DNA of 64,000 nt from the IMG/VR virus record IMGVR_UViG_3300046665_000361, positions 29,011 to 93,010 of that record; one strand, written 5' to 3'. Position numbers and translations under genes: made by a program. The notes beneath the pieces are model-generated. The model saw nothing but the letters and a program-made list of their open reading frames with translations, was not told the DNA's origin and made no database searches. The DNA is from a virus. The stretch's first letter is position 1. The number at the start of each line of letters is the position of its first letter. Shown here one piece after another: positions 51,333 through 61,108 of the stretch.

Positions 51333-53315
51333 ATGCGTATACACAACCGATACCACGCAAGAGATCTATTGAAAGCTCCACGAGAGATCTGGCCCTGTCA
51401 GCCACTCGAAGAGTTTGTACTGGTATTTGACAATGGGGAAGAGCAGGTCACCAACACCTACCGGGTGGAGATCTCCAGGAAGATCTGGCATATCCACGAA
51501 CATTACCCGGAACTGCCGTTGCTGCCAGCTCACCACATTGGCGTCGGTCCTCTCAGCCAAGAGCGCATCCAGGATGTGCAATCGGCTATCATGGAAGATG
51601 TCCACATCACCTTCGGGGAAAATGGATATAACCGTGAGGAAGCCTGGCGTACGGGTTACTATTCTTCGAACAGGCTCTATAACGAGTCCATCGTCGAATA
51701 CGGGGAATACATCTGCGGCAGTAACTCGTTTGACTACCAGGAGATCTACGACTATCCGCCGGTAGCAGCTGCTCGCGAGGAGGCTATTGAAAAGGCCACC
51801 AAGCTTGCCATCGAGAAAGCGTACGATACGGTCAAACTGATCCTCGAACGCGATCCCTTCCTTGCTCGAAATCCGATCATCATGGATATCAGGGCAAAGA
51901 CGATCAAGATGGAACAGTTGTTGCAGATCATCGTGGTCCGTGGGTTCAACACCGACATCGACGGTTTCGTATATAAGCGCCCGATCCTGGGCAATTATTA
52001 CGCAGGGATTCACGATTCTGCGGAAACCATGATGGAGTCGACACTGGCTGCTAAAGCGATTATCCACACCGGTGCTCCTCTTGAGCAGACGGAATACGGT
52101 AACCGCAAGATGCAGTTCACATCGGCGCAGGTAGACCTGCTGATCATGAACGATTGCCGGTCGAATGTACTGGCACCTATCCACGTCACTAAGGCCCGGC
52201 TGAAAGGCATGGACGGTCTGAACTATGTGGACGATAAAGGTAAGCTGAAGGTCTTGCGTCGCTGGGATACCGCTCTGATCGGTGAGACGCTGAACTTCCG
52301 CCTGCCGTTCAACTGCGCGTATCGTCACCACAACTGTGTGTGCCGTACCTGTTACGGTGAACTGTCGTACAACATCCCGTATGGCGCCAACATCGGCCAT
52401 ATCGCCTCCACCATGACCCAGTCTGAGATCTCTCAGCAGGTGTTGAAGGTGAAGCACTCTGAAGCATCGGCCTCCGCCGACCCGATCACGATTGGCCAAG
52501 AAGAACGGCCGTATATCCTGCCGGGCGCTGAGAACAACATGATCCGTCTCAACCCGCGTCTTGCTACCAAGGGTATCAAACTCTTGCTGCGCGCGCAGGC
52601 TAAGGATGGGGTGATCAATGCCTCCAAGCTGCCGATCATCAAACGTGCTGATGTAAAGGAAGGGATGTCGACTCAACGGTTCAGCCAGTTCCGTGATGCA
52701 ACCTTTGAAGAACCACGCATTGAAGGTAAGCAACCATCTCGCTACCACGTATCGGTATCTCGTGGTACGCGTACGGCGTTCCTGAGTCCTGAGTTCCTGC
52801 GGTTCTTCATGAACCACAAGTTCCGGATCAAGGATGATGGCTATTATCACATCGACCTCGACGACTGGAACTTCGACAACCCAGTATTCGAACTGCCTAA
52901 CCGCCACACCAGCATGAAAGACTTTGCTGGTGAAGTGGAAGCGATGATCCGCTCTACACGGGATTCTTCGAACAAGCATCTGGGACGCATCAAGCAGCTG
53001 GTAGGCTACGATGATCCGGGAGAAGCATTGCTCGACCTGTATGAGCTGATCTCGTCTAAGGTAGGCGTACACATGACGCACGTCAGTGTCGTGATGTTGT
53101 CGATGATGGTCTCCAAGACAAGGACTGGCGACTACCGCATTCCTCCATTGGGCGAACCTACCCGGTTTGCGAAGTACGACCATGTAATGGGTGGCCGATC
53201 CATGGGCCCATTCTTCGCCTACCAAGGTGGAGGTAAGCTCCTGGAAACTCTCGAAGCGTATCTGGTCGAGAACAGACCGCCGCACCTGCTGGACCCGTCA
53301 CTCATGCCGACGTGA
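51333..53315 (+). CDS. Non-virion RNA polymerase, beta-prime C-terminal subunit
   Basis: 660 aa, ATG after AGGGG, 27 bp after the beta gene. It corresponds to phiKZ gp74. Near residue 334 NCVCRTCYG matches the zinc-site VCAHCYG of bacterial beta-prime, with the second CxxC. Directly after it GANIGHIASTMTQSEISQQ corresponds to the GEAIGVIAAQSIGEPGTQL bridge-helix/trigger region. The rest is the alpha/beta jaw. Upstream overlap in regulation with the beta gene is likely since no terminator separates them. Confidence 0.92.
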   Translation: MRIHNRYHARDLLKAPREIWPCQPLEEFVLVFDNGEEQVTNTYRVEISRKIWHIHEHYPELPLLPAHHIGVGPLSQERIQDVQSAIMEDVHITFGENGYNREEAWRTGYYSSNRLYNESIVEYGEYICGSNSFDYQEIYDYPPVAAAREEAIEKATKLAIEKAYDTVKLILERDPFLARNPIIMDIRAKTIKMEQLLQIIVVRGFNTDIDGFVYKRPILGNYYAGIHDSAETMMESTLAAKAIIHTGAPLEQTEYGNRKMQFTSAQVDLLIMNDCRSNVLAPIHVTKARLKGMDGLNYVDDKGKLKVLRRWDTALIGETLNFRLPFNCAYRHHNCVCRTCYGELSYNIPYGANIGHIASTMTQSEISQQVLKVKHSEASASADPITIGQEERPYILPGAENNMIRLNPRLATKGIKLLLRAQAKDGVINASKLPIIKRADVKEGMSTQRFSQFRDATFEEPRIEGKQPSRYHVSVSRGTRTAFLSPEFLRFFMNHKFRIKDDGYYHIDLDDWNFDNPVFELPNRHTSMKDFAGEVEAMIRSTRDSSNKHLGRIKQLVGYDDPGEALLDLYELISSKVGVHMTHVSVVMLSMMVSKTRTGDYRIPPLGEPTRFAKYDHVMGGRSMGPFFAYQGGGKLLETLEAYLVENRPPHLLDPSLMPT

Positions 53316-53323
53316 CACAAGAC

Positions 53324-53349
53324 TACAGGCGGGGTGATCCCCGCCTGTA
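53324..53349 (+). terminator. Hairpin after the RNAP operon
   Basis: 11-bp stem TACAGGCGGGG/CCCCGCCTGTA with a TGAT loop, then TGCCG; a member of the CTGTATG hairpin family without a T-run. Confidence 0.65.
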
Positions 53350-53374
53350 TGCCGTTAATTACTGGGGATTTGTA

Positions 53375-54070
53375 ATGAAAGATTTAGAACTAGCTGAACA
53401 ACAAACTCGTGAATTCATGGCAAACGAGTTCAAAGAATACCACGACCTTACGGGACTTACCGAGTTCAAACACTATCAAAGTGGCCCGCACGAACGTAAT
53501 CAGCATTATCTGGAAGTGAAAGGTAATGTCATCACACTCGGCCATATCGGTGAAAACCTGGTCCTTTACAAAGGGACGATCGACGGTAAGGAAGGAGAGA
53601 TAGATAAGACCTTCTTCCGGGATAAGCTGAATTCATTGCGCGAACGCCACTCCAGCCCTTTGCTCGCCGATACCAATCTTGAACTTAGAATCCACGGCGA
53701 TCTTCGTCGTATAGCTGCAAAGATCAATTTCAGAGCAAGAGACATTTGGAATGCGCGCTTAATTCTGACCTGTGATCACGACGCAGGCGTCACTACAGCG
53801 CCACCGGACATTGATGACGACCATCCCGCCGCATCACCGCTTCCTCCAATAGTGCTTACTCTCTATAATCCAAATAACCCTCATGTCAAAGTAAAACTGG
53901 ATTCGATCTGGACCAGGGTAGATGGTAATGAATACCATCTAACCCCTACAGAAACGTCGTTTGTAATCCACAAAATAGAAGATACTTCCGGCGCACTTAC
54001 TCCTGTCACGCAGTTGATTGTGGCGTATGACCACACGATTCGCGCCTACATTTTCTACCGGTTCAAATAA
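53375..54070 (+). CDS. Hypothetical protein, 231 aa
   Basis: The ATG at 53375, with GGGGA upstream, is preferred to an in-frame start at 53312 that would place the hairpin inside the gene. Alpha/beta with an acidic N-terminus, an Asp/Pro-rich linker (PPDIDDDHPAASPLPP) and a beta-rich C-terminal half. Lower codon bias than the RNAP genes. No domain recognised. Confidence 0.75.
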   Translation: MKDLELAEQQTREFMANEFKEYHDLTGLTEFKHYQSGPHERNQHYLEVKGNVITLGHIGENLVLYKGTIDGKEGEIDKTFFRDKLNSLRERHSSPLLADTNLELRIHGDLRRIAAKINFRARDIWNARLILTCDHDAGVTTAPPDIDDDHPAASPLPPIVLTLYNPNNPHVKVKLDSIWTRVDGNEYHLTPTETSFVIHKIEDTSGALTPVTQLIVAYDHTIRAYIFYRFK

Positions 54071-54136
54071 TAATTATCCGCCTAACGGACGACCTCGCGC
54101 TTTATTGTGTGGGAATACCGTCCGTTAGGTGTCGAT

Positions 54137-54946
54137 ATGCAAACTAAAGAGAAATGTTGGGTGTTTACCCTGACGCACCTCCCTACTGGGAATTTTTTTG
54201 TAGGTATCACAGCACACCCCAATGTCCAACAAGCCACATTCAAGAAGCTCTTGGAAAGCGGAAAGTATAACGATATCCGATTCCAGAAGCTGTTCAAATC
54301 CTGGAGTGAAATGGAGTACGGCCTAGACCAGTACCCTGACGAAGAACAGGCGAATGTAGAAATGCAAAATACCCTCTTATCATGTAAGGGGAATCCTAAG
54401 TGCTTGAATAACCCCGTGTTTCCAGCAGGCGGTTACATCATGGCAGACCACCCGCACTTCAACCAGTACATGAATCGGTTCGAAGGTATATCGTGCGTCT
54501 ACGTCTTGAAGAACAAGCGTACAGGACATTTCTACATCGGGAGCACCAAGTCTGTCTCTACCCGTACCAAGACTCACTTGCGGGAATTGAAGGAAGGTGT
54601 TCACCACTGTTACAAACTTCAGAAAGACTATCGCGGTCTCTCTGGAATTGAATTTGGTGTATTTCCAGCAGGAGAAGTCGCTGATGCCAGAAAGCTCGAG
54701 CAGAAGATGCTCGATATGTTCCATGGCAAAGACGGCTGCTTAAACTCCTCCAACTCAGCGTACAGCAATTACAATGAAGTGCCTGAAGAATGGAAGCACC
54801 GCTATTACAAAGGGTCGATGCGTGACCCCAATGTGAAGAAGCGTCCAAAACCTGCGTCGAGACCTAGCCAACCGTCTAGCGTCACTAAACCTTCGTATGC
54901 GTTCAAACAGCCGCTATTCGCAAAATCCAGGAGTGCGTTACTTTGA
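54137..54946 (+). CDS. GIY-YIG endonuclease with a duplicated, partly degenerate domain
   Basis: 269 aa; the ATG at 54137 has TAGGTG upstream and is preferred to a GTG at 54107. Two consecutive GIY-YIG-like units are visible. The second (about 120-205) reads CVYVLKNKRTGHFYIG, with an Arg-containing helix and a Glu in KLEQKML, as in active enzymes. The first (about 7-95) has the same order but FVG in place of YIG and lacks the Arg, so it is probably inactive. A basic Pro/Ser/Lys tail ends the protein. Lying between RNAP and helicase genes, it looks like a free-standing homing or mobile endonuclease. Confidence 0.8.
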   Translation: MQTKEKCWVFTLTHLPTGNFFVGITAHPNVQQATFKKLLESGKYNDIRFQKLFKSWSEMEYGLDQYPDEEQANVEMQNTLLSCKGNPKCLNNPVFPAGGYIMADHPHFNQYMNRFEGISCVYVLKNKRTGHFYIGSTKSVSTRTKTHLRELKEGVHHCYKLQKDYRGLSGIEFGVFPAGEVADARKLEQKMLDMFHGKDGCLNSSNSAYSNYNEVPEEWKHRYYKGSMRDPNVKKRPKPASRPSQPSSVTKPSYAFKQPLFAKSRSALL

Positions 54947-56463
54947 GAATCGACGTATACAGCCACTCCTACATCGTGAGTGAGCTAAATGATCGGCAGT
55001 TAAAAGCGATCATGAAATTCGCCGGTATGTTTACTGAGTATGAGTTAACGTTCGAGGGCGGTAGACGCGAACGAGTAGCCAAACGCAGCTTCGTTACAGG
55101 TAATGTTCACAGCGGTATCTTCCACTTCCACATCAACTCCAGAAGCATGTTCTTCAAGACCATGGCGTATGAACAGATTGGCGTGGAGGAGATGAAAGTT
55201 GTCAAGCATGAGTTCCAGCTTGACGACAGCTACAAGGTCACGTTCCGTCCAACCGCTCTGTTGTACCCGCCGCGTGAGGATCAGCCTGAGATCATCGCTA
55301 AGGTCCTCTCACCGGGTGCTAACAAGATCGTGACAGCCCAACCGGGGTTTGGTAAGACTCTGGTCACTATGCACTGCATGAATCAGATGCAATTGCGTAC
55401 TGCGGCGTTCATGAAGTCAAGCTATCTCGACCGATGGGAGCCTGACCTTGAAACCATGTTTGACATCAAGAAGCGAGAACTGTTGATCATCCGTGGTGGT
55501 CAGTCTCTGCGTAACTTGATGGAGATGGCGATGGATGGTGATAGCATCGGGGCGATTAACATCATCTCGATCAACACCTTCTCGCAATATCTCACCGACT
55601 GGGAAAAAGAAGGTAAGGATTGCAAATACCCGATTGCCCCAATCGACTTCTTCAAGAAGTGCAAGATCGGGTTTGGCGTACTCGATGAGGCGCACCAGAA
55701 CCCGCATCAGGTCATGCGGATGTTCAGTTTCATGGACATCTACAAGTTCTTGAGTTTGACCGCCACACCGAACTCCAGCAATACGTTCATCAATTCGATC
55801 ATGAAGATGATGTACCCACTTGCTGAAAGGATCTGCCCTGCGGTCTACAAACAGTTCATCAGGGTAACGGCCATCCGGTACGGGCTGAGTAAGCCAAAAG
55901 CTGTTCGATACAAAGGTTGGGGCGGTGCCTATAACCACGTCCAATTCGAACAGTCGCTGATGACCAAGAAGAATAAGGAACTGTTGATTTCCTATGTCCA
56001 CATGATCGACTATTACGTAGATCGTGAGTACATCTCGGTAAGAGAGCAGGGCCAGAAGGCTGTGGTGTTCTGTGCTACGGTGAATATGTGCATGCACATC
56101 GTCAAGTTCTTCAAACGCAAGTACCCTCACCTGAACACGGTGAAGTATACCAGCGAAGATGAAATGACGGTGTTCAAGGATGCTGACATCGCGGTCAGTA
56201 CAGTACTCTCCGCCGGTACGGCAGTAGACATCCCTGGGCTGAGGTATAACCTGATGACCACTGTAGTTGACTCTCAGCAGTCTAACGAACAGACCATGGG
56301 TCGTACTCGGCCATTAAAAGACTGGCCTCACATCGATCCGGTGTTCCATTACTTCGTATGTAATGACATCGAGAAGACCATCAAATACCACGAGAACAAG
56401 AAGGACTTCTTTACTGGTAAGGTCAAGAGTCACGGTAGCGAGTTTGCTCCGTGTAGAGTGTAA
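54943..56463 (+). CDS. UvsW-like superfamily 2 DNA helicase
   Basis: 506 aa, TTG start overlapping the previous stop by four bases with AGGAG upstream. Helicase motifs are complete: Walker A AQPGFGKT at about 132-139, DEAH at about 248-251, TATP at about 274, and motif VI QTMGRTRP at about 450-457. It corresponds to phiKZ gp75 and T4 UvsW-type proteins that remodel replication and recombination intermediates. The N-terminal 120 residues are a beta-rich accessory domain. A hairpin follows the stop. Confidence 0.88.
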   Translation: MRIDVYSHSYIVSELNDRQLKAIMKFAGMFTEYELTFEGGRRERVAKRSFVTGNVHSGIFHFHINSRSMFFKTMAYEQIGVEEMKVVKHEFQLDDSYKVTFRPTALLYPPREDQPEIIAKVLSPGANKIVTAQPGFGKTLVTMHCMNQMQLRTAAFMKSSYLDRWEPDLETMFDIKKRELLIIRGGQSLRNLMEMAMDGDSIGAINIISINTFSQYLTDWEKEGKDCKYPIAPIDFFKKCKIGFGVLDEAHQNPHQVMRMFSFMDIYKFLSLTATPNSSNTFINSIMKMMYPLAERICPAVYKQFIRVTAIRYGLSKPKAVRYKGWGGAYNHVQFEQSLMTKKNKELLISYVHMIDYYVDREYISVREQGQKAVVFCATVNMCMHIVKFFKRKYPHLNTVKYTSEDEMTVFKDADIAVSTVLSAGTAVDIPGLRYNLMTTVVDSQQSNEQTMGRTRPLKDWPHIDPVFHYFVCNDIEKTIKYHENKKDFFTGKVKSHGSEFAPCRV

Positions 56464-56465
56464 CG

Positions 56466-56488
56466 CAGCCGGGGGTTATCCCCGGCTG
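56466..56488 (+). terminator. Hairpin after the helicase gene
   Basis: 9-bp stem CAGCCGGGG/CCCCGGCTG with a GTTAT loop, then TATGCCC; hairpin-family member, no T-run. Confidence 0.6.
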
Positions 56489-56512
56489 TATGCCCAATGG
56501 AGATTTATCGAA

Positions 56513-56716
56513 ATGACACTACAAATGAAATCAGAATACACTATGCCATTACTTCCATTTCAAACATTAGTTGCGCAGCAGAAATCTTCGAGAGCGTATA
56601 TTCGTGAACGGAATGAACTACTAGGTATCCCACAAATACCTGAAAGCGAACTTCCCAAACTACTCGAAGATCCAAGCCAGTTGCTTGGAATAACAGGTGT
56701 CGAACTTCGACAGTGA
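56513..56716 (+). CDS. Hypothetical protein, 67 aa
   Basis: ATG at 56513 with TGGAG upstream. A short polar protein with an Arg/Glu-rich helix and several Pro-containing turns (IPQIPESELP). It lies between two hairpins. Function is unknown. Confidence 0.7.
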   Translation: MTLQMKSEYTMPLLPFQTLVAQQKSSRAYIRERNELLGIPQIPESELPKLLEDPSQLLGITGVELRQ

Positions 56717-56720
56717 ACAA

Positions 56721-56766
56721 CATACAGCCGGGGCGTGAGCCCCGGCTGTAGTAGCTTCTTTTTTTT
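56721..56766. terminator. Bidirectional terminator, CATACAG family with T-run
   Basis: 12-bp stem TACAGCCGGGGC with a GTGA loop, preceded by CA and followed by GTAGCTTCTTTTTTTTTG. It lies between convergent genes and is the family member with a proper T-run. Confidence 0.85.
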
Positions 56767-56769
56767 GTC

Positions 56770-58329
56770 TTATTCTGGAGTGTAGAAGTGGATGATGTTG
56801 CTGCGCTCTTGCTCGTTGGTGACGTAGCGCAGGATGGTGTTCAGGTTGCAGGTCCCTGGGTTGGAACGAGCATTCGGAGCACGGGTCTCGACCATCAGGG
56901 TCAGCAGGTACTCGTAAGTAGTCAGCGCCGACTTGGACAGGGAGATCATCGACCAGCCGCGGTGACGACGTTCCATCAAGAACAGGGTGTTGTAGTTGTC
57001 GTTCACGAAGTTCAGAACGATGTTCCAGCCTTCGTGGAACTCGGCCGGCTCACGGCGAATGACATCGCGCAACGTTTGCCACAGCGCTTTGTGGGCATCA
57101 CCAGCGCTCTTCTCGGTGAGATGTACCGCCGGTTTGATCATGACGGTACGAAACTCTTCCAGTTTCGATTTCAGTAGGGTGTTATTCATGTTTGCCTCAG
57201 TGGGTGATTCTTCCAGCGTATCGAGCAGACGACGAGCGCTGAAGGTGTCTTTCAGGCCGAGACGCTTGCGCAGGGCATCGACCATCTCTTCTTTCGAGTG
57301 AGGACTTCCGATCTCATCCAAGAGCGCGCTACGCAGCTCCAGGTGGGTCCAATGAGATACCGGCGCACCATCTCGCATAGAATCCTTGATCAGGACTCCG
57401 TGTTTCGTGTAGCCCGGTTTCTTGCCGGTCTTCACGTATTCGATAGCGTCTTCACGACTCCAGTTGCCCGGCAGTTTGTTACGACGATACAGCTCAGCGT
57501 AGATGTCGTCTTCATCCACGCCCTTCGGAGTCTTGATGTTACCATCGACCCAGTCGAGCAGAGAGTTGGCGGTCCATGCCTTGATGTTACGCTTGCGACG
57601 GATATCGACCGGCCATTCACCACGAGGAGTACGATGCGGTAACACCTGCTTGGTTTCAAACAGATAGAGCGAGTCGTAGTCCCAAGCTTCGAGAGCATCA
57701 TCTTCCAGAACGCCCTTCAGCTTCCGGCGCAGCTCTTCGTCGCTATAGCGAACAGCTGGAGCTTCAGGTTCAGGCTCGGCGCTATCAGCTGGCTCTTCTT
57801 CGGTGTCGTCAGTCTCGTCCTCGGGTCCAGGTACTGGAGCCTCAGGGATTTCAGGCGCAACGAATTCAGGGATCTCGATCTTGTCGATACTGGCCGGCGG
57901 CAGGTCGATGACGTTGATATCACCGCCTTCACCACCGCCTTGAGGGACTTCAGGATCGGCCTGTTCATCGACTGGAGGTTTATCTCCTTCACCGCCGTTG
58001 GTAGCGTCAGTAGCCTCTCCAGCGGTATCAACGCCGATGGCAGTGCCAGTAGGGTCGATAACCTGCTTCAAATCAGCCAGATCGGCAGGAGGGTTAGCGA
58101 TCACCTCACCTTCGATCTCCAGCTTCTCAGCATGGATGGTAACACCGCTGCCGTCAGGACCTTCTGCATGACCCTCTTTCAAGGCGGCCAGTTCTTCTTC
58201 GGTCAGAATGCTGTCGGATTCATCGGCGGTGTTTTCTTCCAGAGCGGCCACCAATTGATCTTGCAGAGAAGGAGCCTGTTCATTAACAGGAGTTTCGCTG
58301 CCAGTGTTCCGATTTCTATTCTTGCCCAT
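56770..58329 (-). CDS. Probable virion protein with acidic disordered N-terminal region, 519 aa
   Basis: ATG with TGAGG upstream. Residues about 10-190 are very acidic and Pro/Gly-rich (EDETDDTEEEPADSAEPEPE), then residues 195-519 are helical and basic-acidic mixed. Such an acidic leader followed by a folded domain is common in head-internal or scaffold-type proteins processed by a prohead protease. It shares a minus-strand unit with the virion-RNAP-like subunit. Confidence 0.78.
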   Translation of the reverse strand: MGKNRNRNTGSETPVNEQAPSLQDQLVAALEENTADESDSILTEEELAALKEGHAEGPDGSGVTIHAEKLEIEGEVIANPPADLADLKQVIDPTGTAIGVDTAGEATDATNGGEGDKPPVDEQADPEVPQGGGEGGDINVIDLPPASIDKIEIPEFVAPEIPEAPVPGPEDETDDTEEEPADSAEPEPEAPAVRYSDEELRRKLKGVLEDDALEAWDYDSLYLFETKQVLPHRTPRGEWPVDIRRKRNIKAWTANSLLDWVDGNIKTPKGVDEDDIYAELYRRNKLPGNWSREDAIEYVKTGKKPGYTKHGVLIKDSMRDGAPVSHWTHLELRSALLDEIGSPHSKEEMVDALRKRLGLKDTFSARRLLDTLEESPTEANMNNTLLKSKLEEFRTVMIKPAVHLTEKSAGDAHKALWQTLRDVIRREPAEFHEGWNIVLNFVNDNYNTLFLMERRHRGWSMISLSKSALTTYEYLLTLMVETRAPNARSNPGTCNLNTILRYVTNEQERSNIIHFYTPE

Positions 58330-58335
58330 TGTAAG

Positions 58336-59664
58336 TTACCTCAAGAAATTGTCGAGATCCAGCGGAGTGGTCCGGAGTTCCTTGGCGTGAGCCGAACCCA
58401 TCATAACCGCCATCATCTTGGAAGGGATGTCAGATACCATCGAACCTAACGAGTTAGGGAACGCGGCAAGTTTATCACCAATGCAGACTTTGCAGATATC
58501 GTTAGCACCTGCCAGACAGTACATCGGAGAGAACATCCCGTAGACTTGACCTTTGTATTGGTCAAGGTTTTCTTTCGTGACCTTCACAGCCTTACCGGCG
58601 TCGATGATAGTGCGACCGACAGCGGTATCTGCGATGGTTACGTCCAGGGTATCTTTCGTGCCGCAGAAGTCATCCACGATCCTGGAGTTTTGGAAGATAC
58701 GCCCCATGAGGTCAACGTCTTCTCCCGCAAGAGCAGTCAGAGCGCCCCGGTAGTAGGAACCTGCACGAAGCGAGTTCACCATGTCCGGATAGTGATCGAT
58801 ATCCAACCCTTCTTCAAGGGAATTGGTAATGAGTTTAGCCTGCCCCCCTTCAGAGAATCCAGACTCTGGACCGTGAATCAAGAACATGCGTTTCAGAGCA
58901 GTGTTCAAGGATTTCTTTTTGTACAGGAATCCTTCGGACGGATCGCCCTTGAGCTGCTCTTCAACATAGTTGGCGACCAACGTGTTCTGTACCTTGGCCT
59001 GAGTCACCGGGTCGTTGAGCGTTTCTTTGTTCTCATCGAGCTCTTTAGCCCGTAGCGCAGCATGGTTAGCTGGAGCTTGCAGAGACCGTTCAGTCACCGA
59101 TGGAACGAAGAACTCATACCCGGCGATATCGCCCACTGCCTTACCAAACCTCAGGTAATGCATGACGTAGATTTGTTTCGGATCTACGGCAGGACTAGTC
59201 GCCATATCGGTAGACGACAGGTTACTACCGCCAAGATAAGGATCATCGATCATTCGATCGACAATGAATTTCTCATCGGCCCCAAGATCAATTGGGTAGA
59301 CACGAAACGGCATCCTGTCCCCAACTGCGTAGACGATGATGCGGCTATTGTAGAGCAACTCACCCCAAGTCGAATCAGGGATGTCGGCGAACAAGTTCTC
59401 TACATCGCCAGCCTTCACAGGCCCAGAACTTTCGTGGTAGATGAAAGGGATCTCGTAGGGACTCACGCCCTCCAATTCCTCCCAGCCCCACTTGTCGCCG
59501 TGTTTAGCATAGACCTCTACCCGGTCCGGGGTGTGTCGTAGAGCCCACTCGATATTACCTGAACTCACTTCGTCGAGGACTACCGAGAATGCTCGCAGCA
59601 TCCAGCCCCGATGGTAATGAGCCTTGGCCTTCATCGAGTTGATGAAGTAATCGTATTTACGCAT
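58336..59664 (-). CDS. Probable virion RNA polymerase, beta-prime C-terminal subunit
   Basis: 442 aa from the ATG at 59664, which has GGTGG upstream; a GTG at 59673 is the alternative. Near residue 388 ICKVCIGD resembles the VCxxCYG zinc segment of beta-prime, and it is followed by a Leu/Gly/Ser-rich helical stretch with MGSAHAKEL, like the bridge-helix/trigger region. phiKZ packages a second RNA polymerase in the virion, whose beta-prime C half is gp80, a few genes after the helicase; this gene has the matching location and size. Its partners are not in this window. Start overlaps the upstream gene by eight bases. Confidence 0.68.
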   Translation of the reverse strand: MRKYDYFINSMKAKAHYHRGWMLRAFSVVLDEVSSGNIEWALRHTPDRVEVYAKHGDKWGWEELEGVSPYEIPFIYHESSGPVKAGDVENLFADIPDSTWGELLYNSRIIVYAVGDRMPFRVYPIDLGADEKFIVDRMIDDPYLGGSNLSSTDMATSPAVDPKQIYVMHYLRFGKAVGDIAGYEFFVPSVTERSLQAPANHAALRAKELDENKETLNDPVTQAKVQNTLVANYVEEQLKGDPSEGFLYKKKSLNTALKRMFLIHGPESGFSEGGQAKLITNSLEEGLDIDHYPDMVNSLRAGSYYRGALTALAGEDVDLMGRIFQNSRIVDDFCGTKDTLDVTIADTAVGRTIIDAGKAVKVTKENLDQYKGQVYGMFSPMYCLAGANDICKVCIGDKLAAFPNSLGSMVSDIPSKMMAVMMGSAHAKELRTTPLDLDNFLR

Positions 59665-60547
59665 CTGCGCCACCGAAGATAGGCTTGTAAGTTTCCGACA
59701 AACGAATCCTTACTTGTTCGGCTTCACGCCGCTGTTCAGGTTCGTAAAACAGATCATCGATACACCTGGAGACAGACTCCATGGCGACCTCATACCTTTC
59801 GTTAGAGATCACCGACAACGAGAAGACATCTTCTACAGCAGCCGCAATGGGCTTGTGGATGATGTTGCCGACATGAACTCCGTACAGCGATTCCGTAGAG
59901 ACACCCATGCCGGTGTTGTTTTTACCAAGCTCAGCACCGATGGTCTCACCGTTAGTACGTACCAGACGAGACAATCGTTTGAGAAGTTCCTGACCATGTG
60001 CGGGATCAATCTCCACCGTTTCATCCGCATCCGCTGTTTCTTTAAGCGAACGCAGAACGGTAGATGTGAAGTTAGGGCTGATCTCAAGGATCTCAGCGAT
60101 CCAATCAGTTTCCTCGAAGGTGCCCTGATATGACATTAACAACGCAAACGCGCTGTCTGCGTCTTCAGCAGAATTCAGTACGTCGATGAGTAGCGAAGGC
60201 GTGTCGGTAGGGTCGAAGTTACAAATCACGTCGACAGCTTCGCACAACATCACCAACGAGACTTCAGACTGCAACTCAACGCCGCAGATGTTCAACGAAC
60301 GCTCTGCTGCAACACGAAGTTCCTCATCAACACCAGGCACCACTTCTTCTGGAGAGATGTTGAGATCGTTGAGAGTAGCAAGCAAATTGTCGAGTGCATC
60401 AAAGTGCATCCGGCAACCAGCTTGTTCGAGAGCTGCGTTCAAACGAACGTACAGTTCTTCAAGTTCTGGAGAGCATCGATCGCGGACCAAGGTTCGAATA
60501 GTCCACTCCACAATGTTGTCAGGCGAACCTGTAAATAAAGGTCCCAT
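59657..60547 (-). CDS. Conserved virion-cluster protein, 296 aa
   Basis: ATG with GAGGAA upstream. Acidic and helical with many Leu, Glu and Asp residues and no motif. It is first in a minus-strand unit of three genes and overlaps the RNAP-like gene. A virion role is inferred from the unit. Confidence 0.78.
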   Translation of the reverse strand: MGPLFTGSPDNIVEWTIRTLVRDRCSPELEELYVRLNAALEQAGCRMHFDALDNLLATLNDLNISPEEVVPGVDEELRVAAERSLNICGVELQSEVSLVMLCEAVDVICNFDPTDTPSLLIDVLNSAEDADSAFALLMSYQGTFEETDWIAEILEISPNFTSTVLRSLKETADADETVEIDPAHGQELLKRLSRLVRTNGETIGAELGKNNTGMGVSTESLYGVHVGNIIHKPIAAAVEDVFSLSVISNERYEVAMESVSRCIDDLFYEPEQRREAEQVRIRLSETYKPIFGGADA

Positions 60548-60637
60548 TCGAAGTTTCCTCAGTTTTAAGTAACTAGTTAAATTTCTGACCCTATATATGG
60601 ATCAGTTCTGGCGTCATACTAGAAAGAGGTTTCTACC

Positions 60638-61108
60638 ATGCCCTCCCAAGAAAATGAAGGGTTCCGTGCAAGTGGCAGTAAAGTAGCCGATAATTGCACG
60701 GAACTCGAAAACGACACGCGTCGACAGCGCGCGCTTCTCAATAAGTCCATCAGTACCGCTTCGACTCCAATCGTTGACCTCCCTGAAACGCTCAGCAAGC
60801 TGAAACGCGAAGGTCGCCATCTGGACGCCGTAACGATCGGCAACCTCGTCAAGAATCTCGCTCGTGATGTAGATGCACTCATCAAAGAGCGTAACGACAT
60901 CGACAAGGTGTTCGACGAAATTATTACACAGCGTCCGCGTAAGTTGCGTCAGTTGTCTGATTATCATAACCGATTGATGGTTTGCGGTAGTCAGTATCTG
61001 GCGCTCAACCAGCGGGCGTTCAACACGGTCATGCGCGACTTCGATGATTATGTCGATCTCGTCGAACCGCCGCTCAGCCGACAACCAGCTTCTGCCGGGG
61101 TGATTTAA
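60638..61108 (+). CDS. Hypothetical coiled-coil protein, 156 aa
   Basis: ATG after AGAGG. Helical and highly charged, with heptad-like spacing from about 25 to 130 (LSKLKREGRHLDAV, IKERNDIDKVFDE). It ends where the GTG of the next gene begins and heads a plus-strand virion unit. Function is unknown. Confidence 0.78.
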   Translation: MPSQENEGFRASGSKVADNCTELENDTRRQRALLNKSISTASTPIVDLPETLSKLKREGRHLDAVTIGNLVKNLARDVDALIKERNDIDKVFDEIITQRPRKLRQLSDYHNRLMVCGSQYLALNQRAFNTVMRDFDDYVDLVEPPLSRQPASAGVI

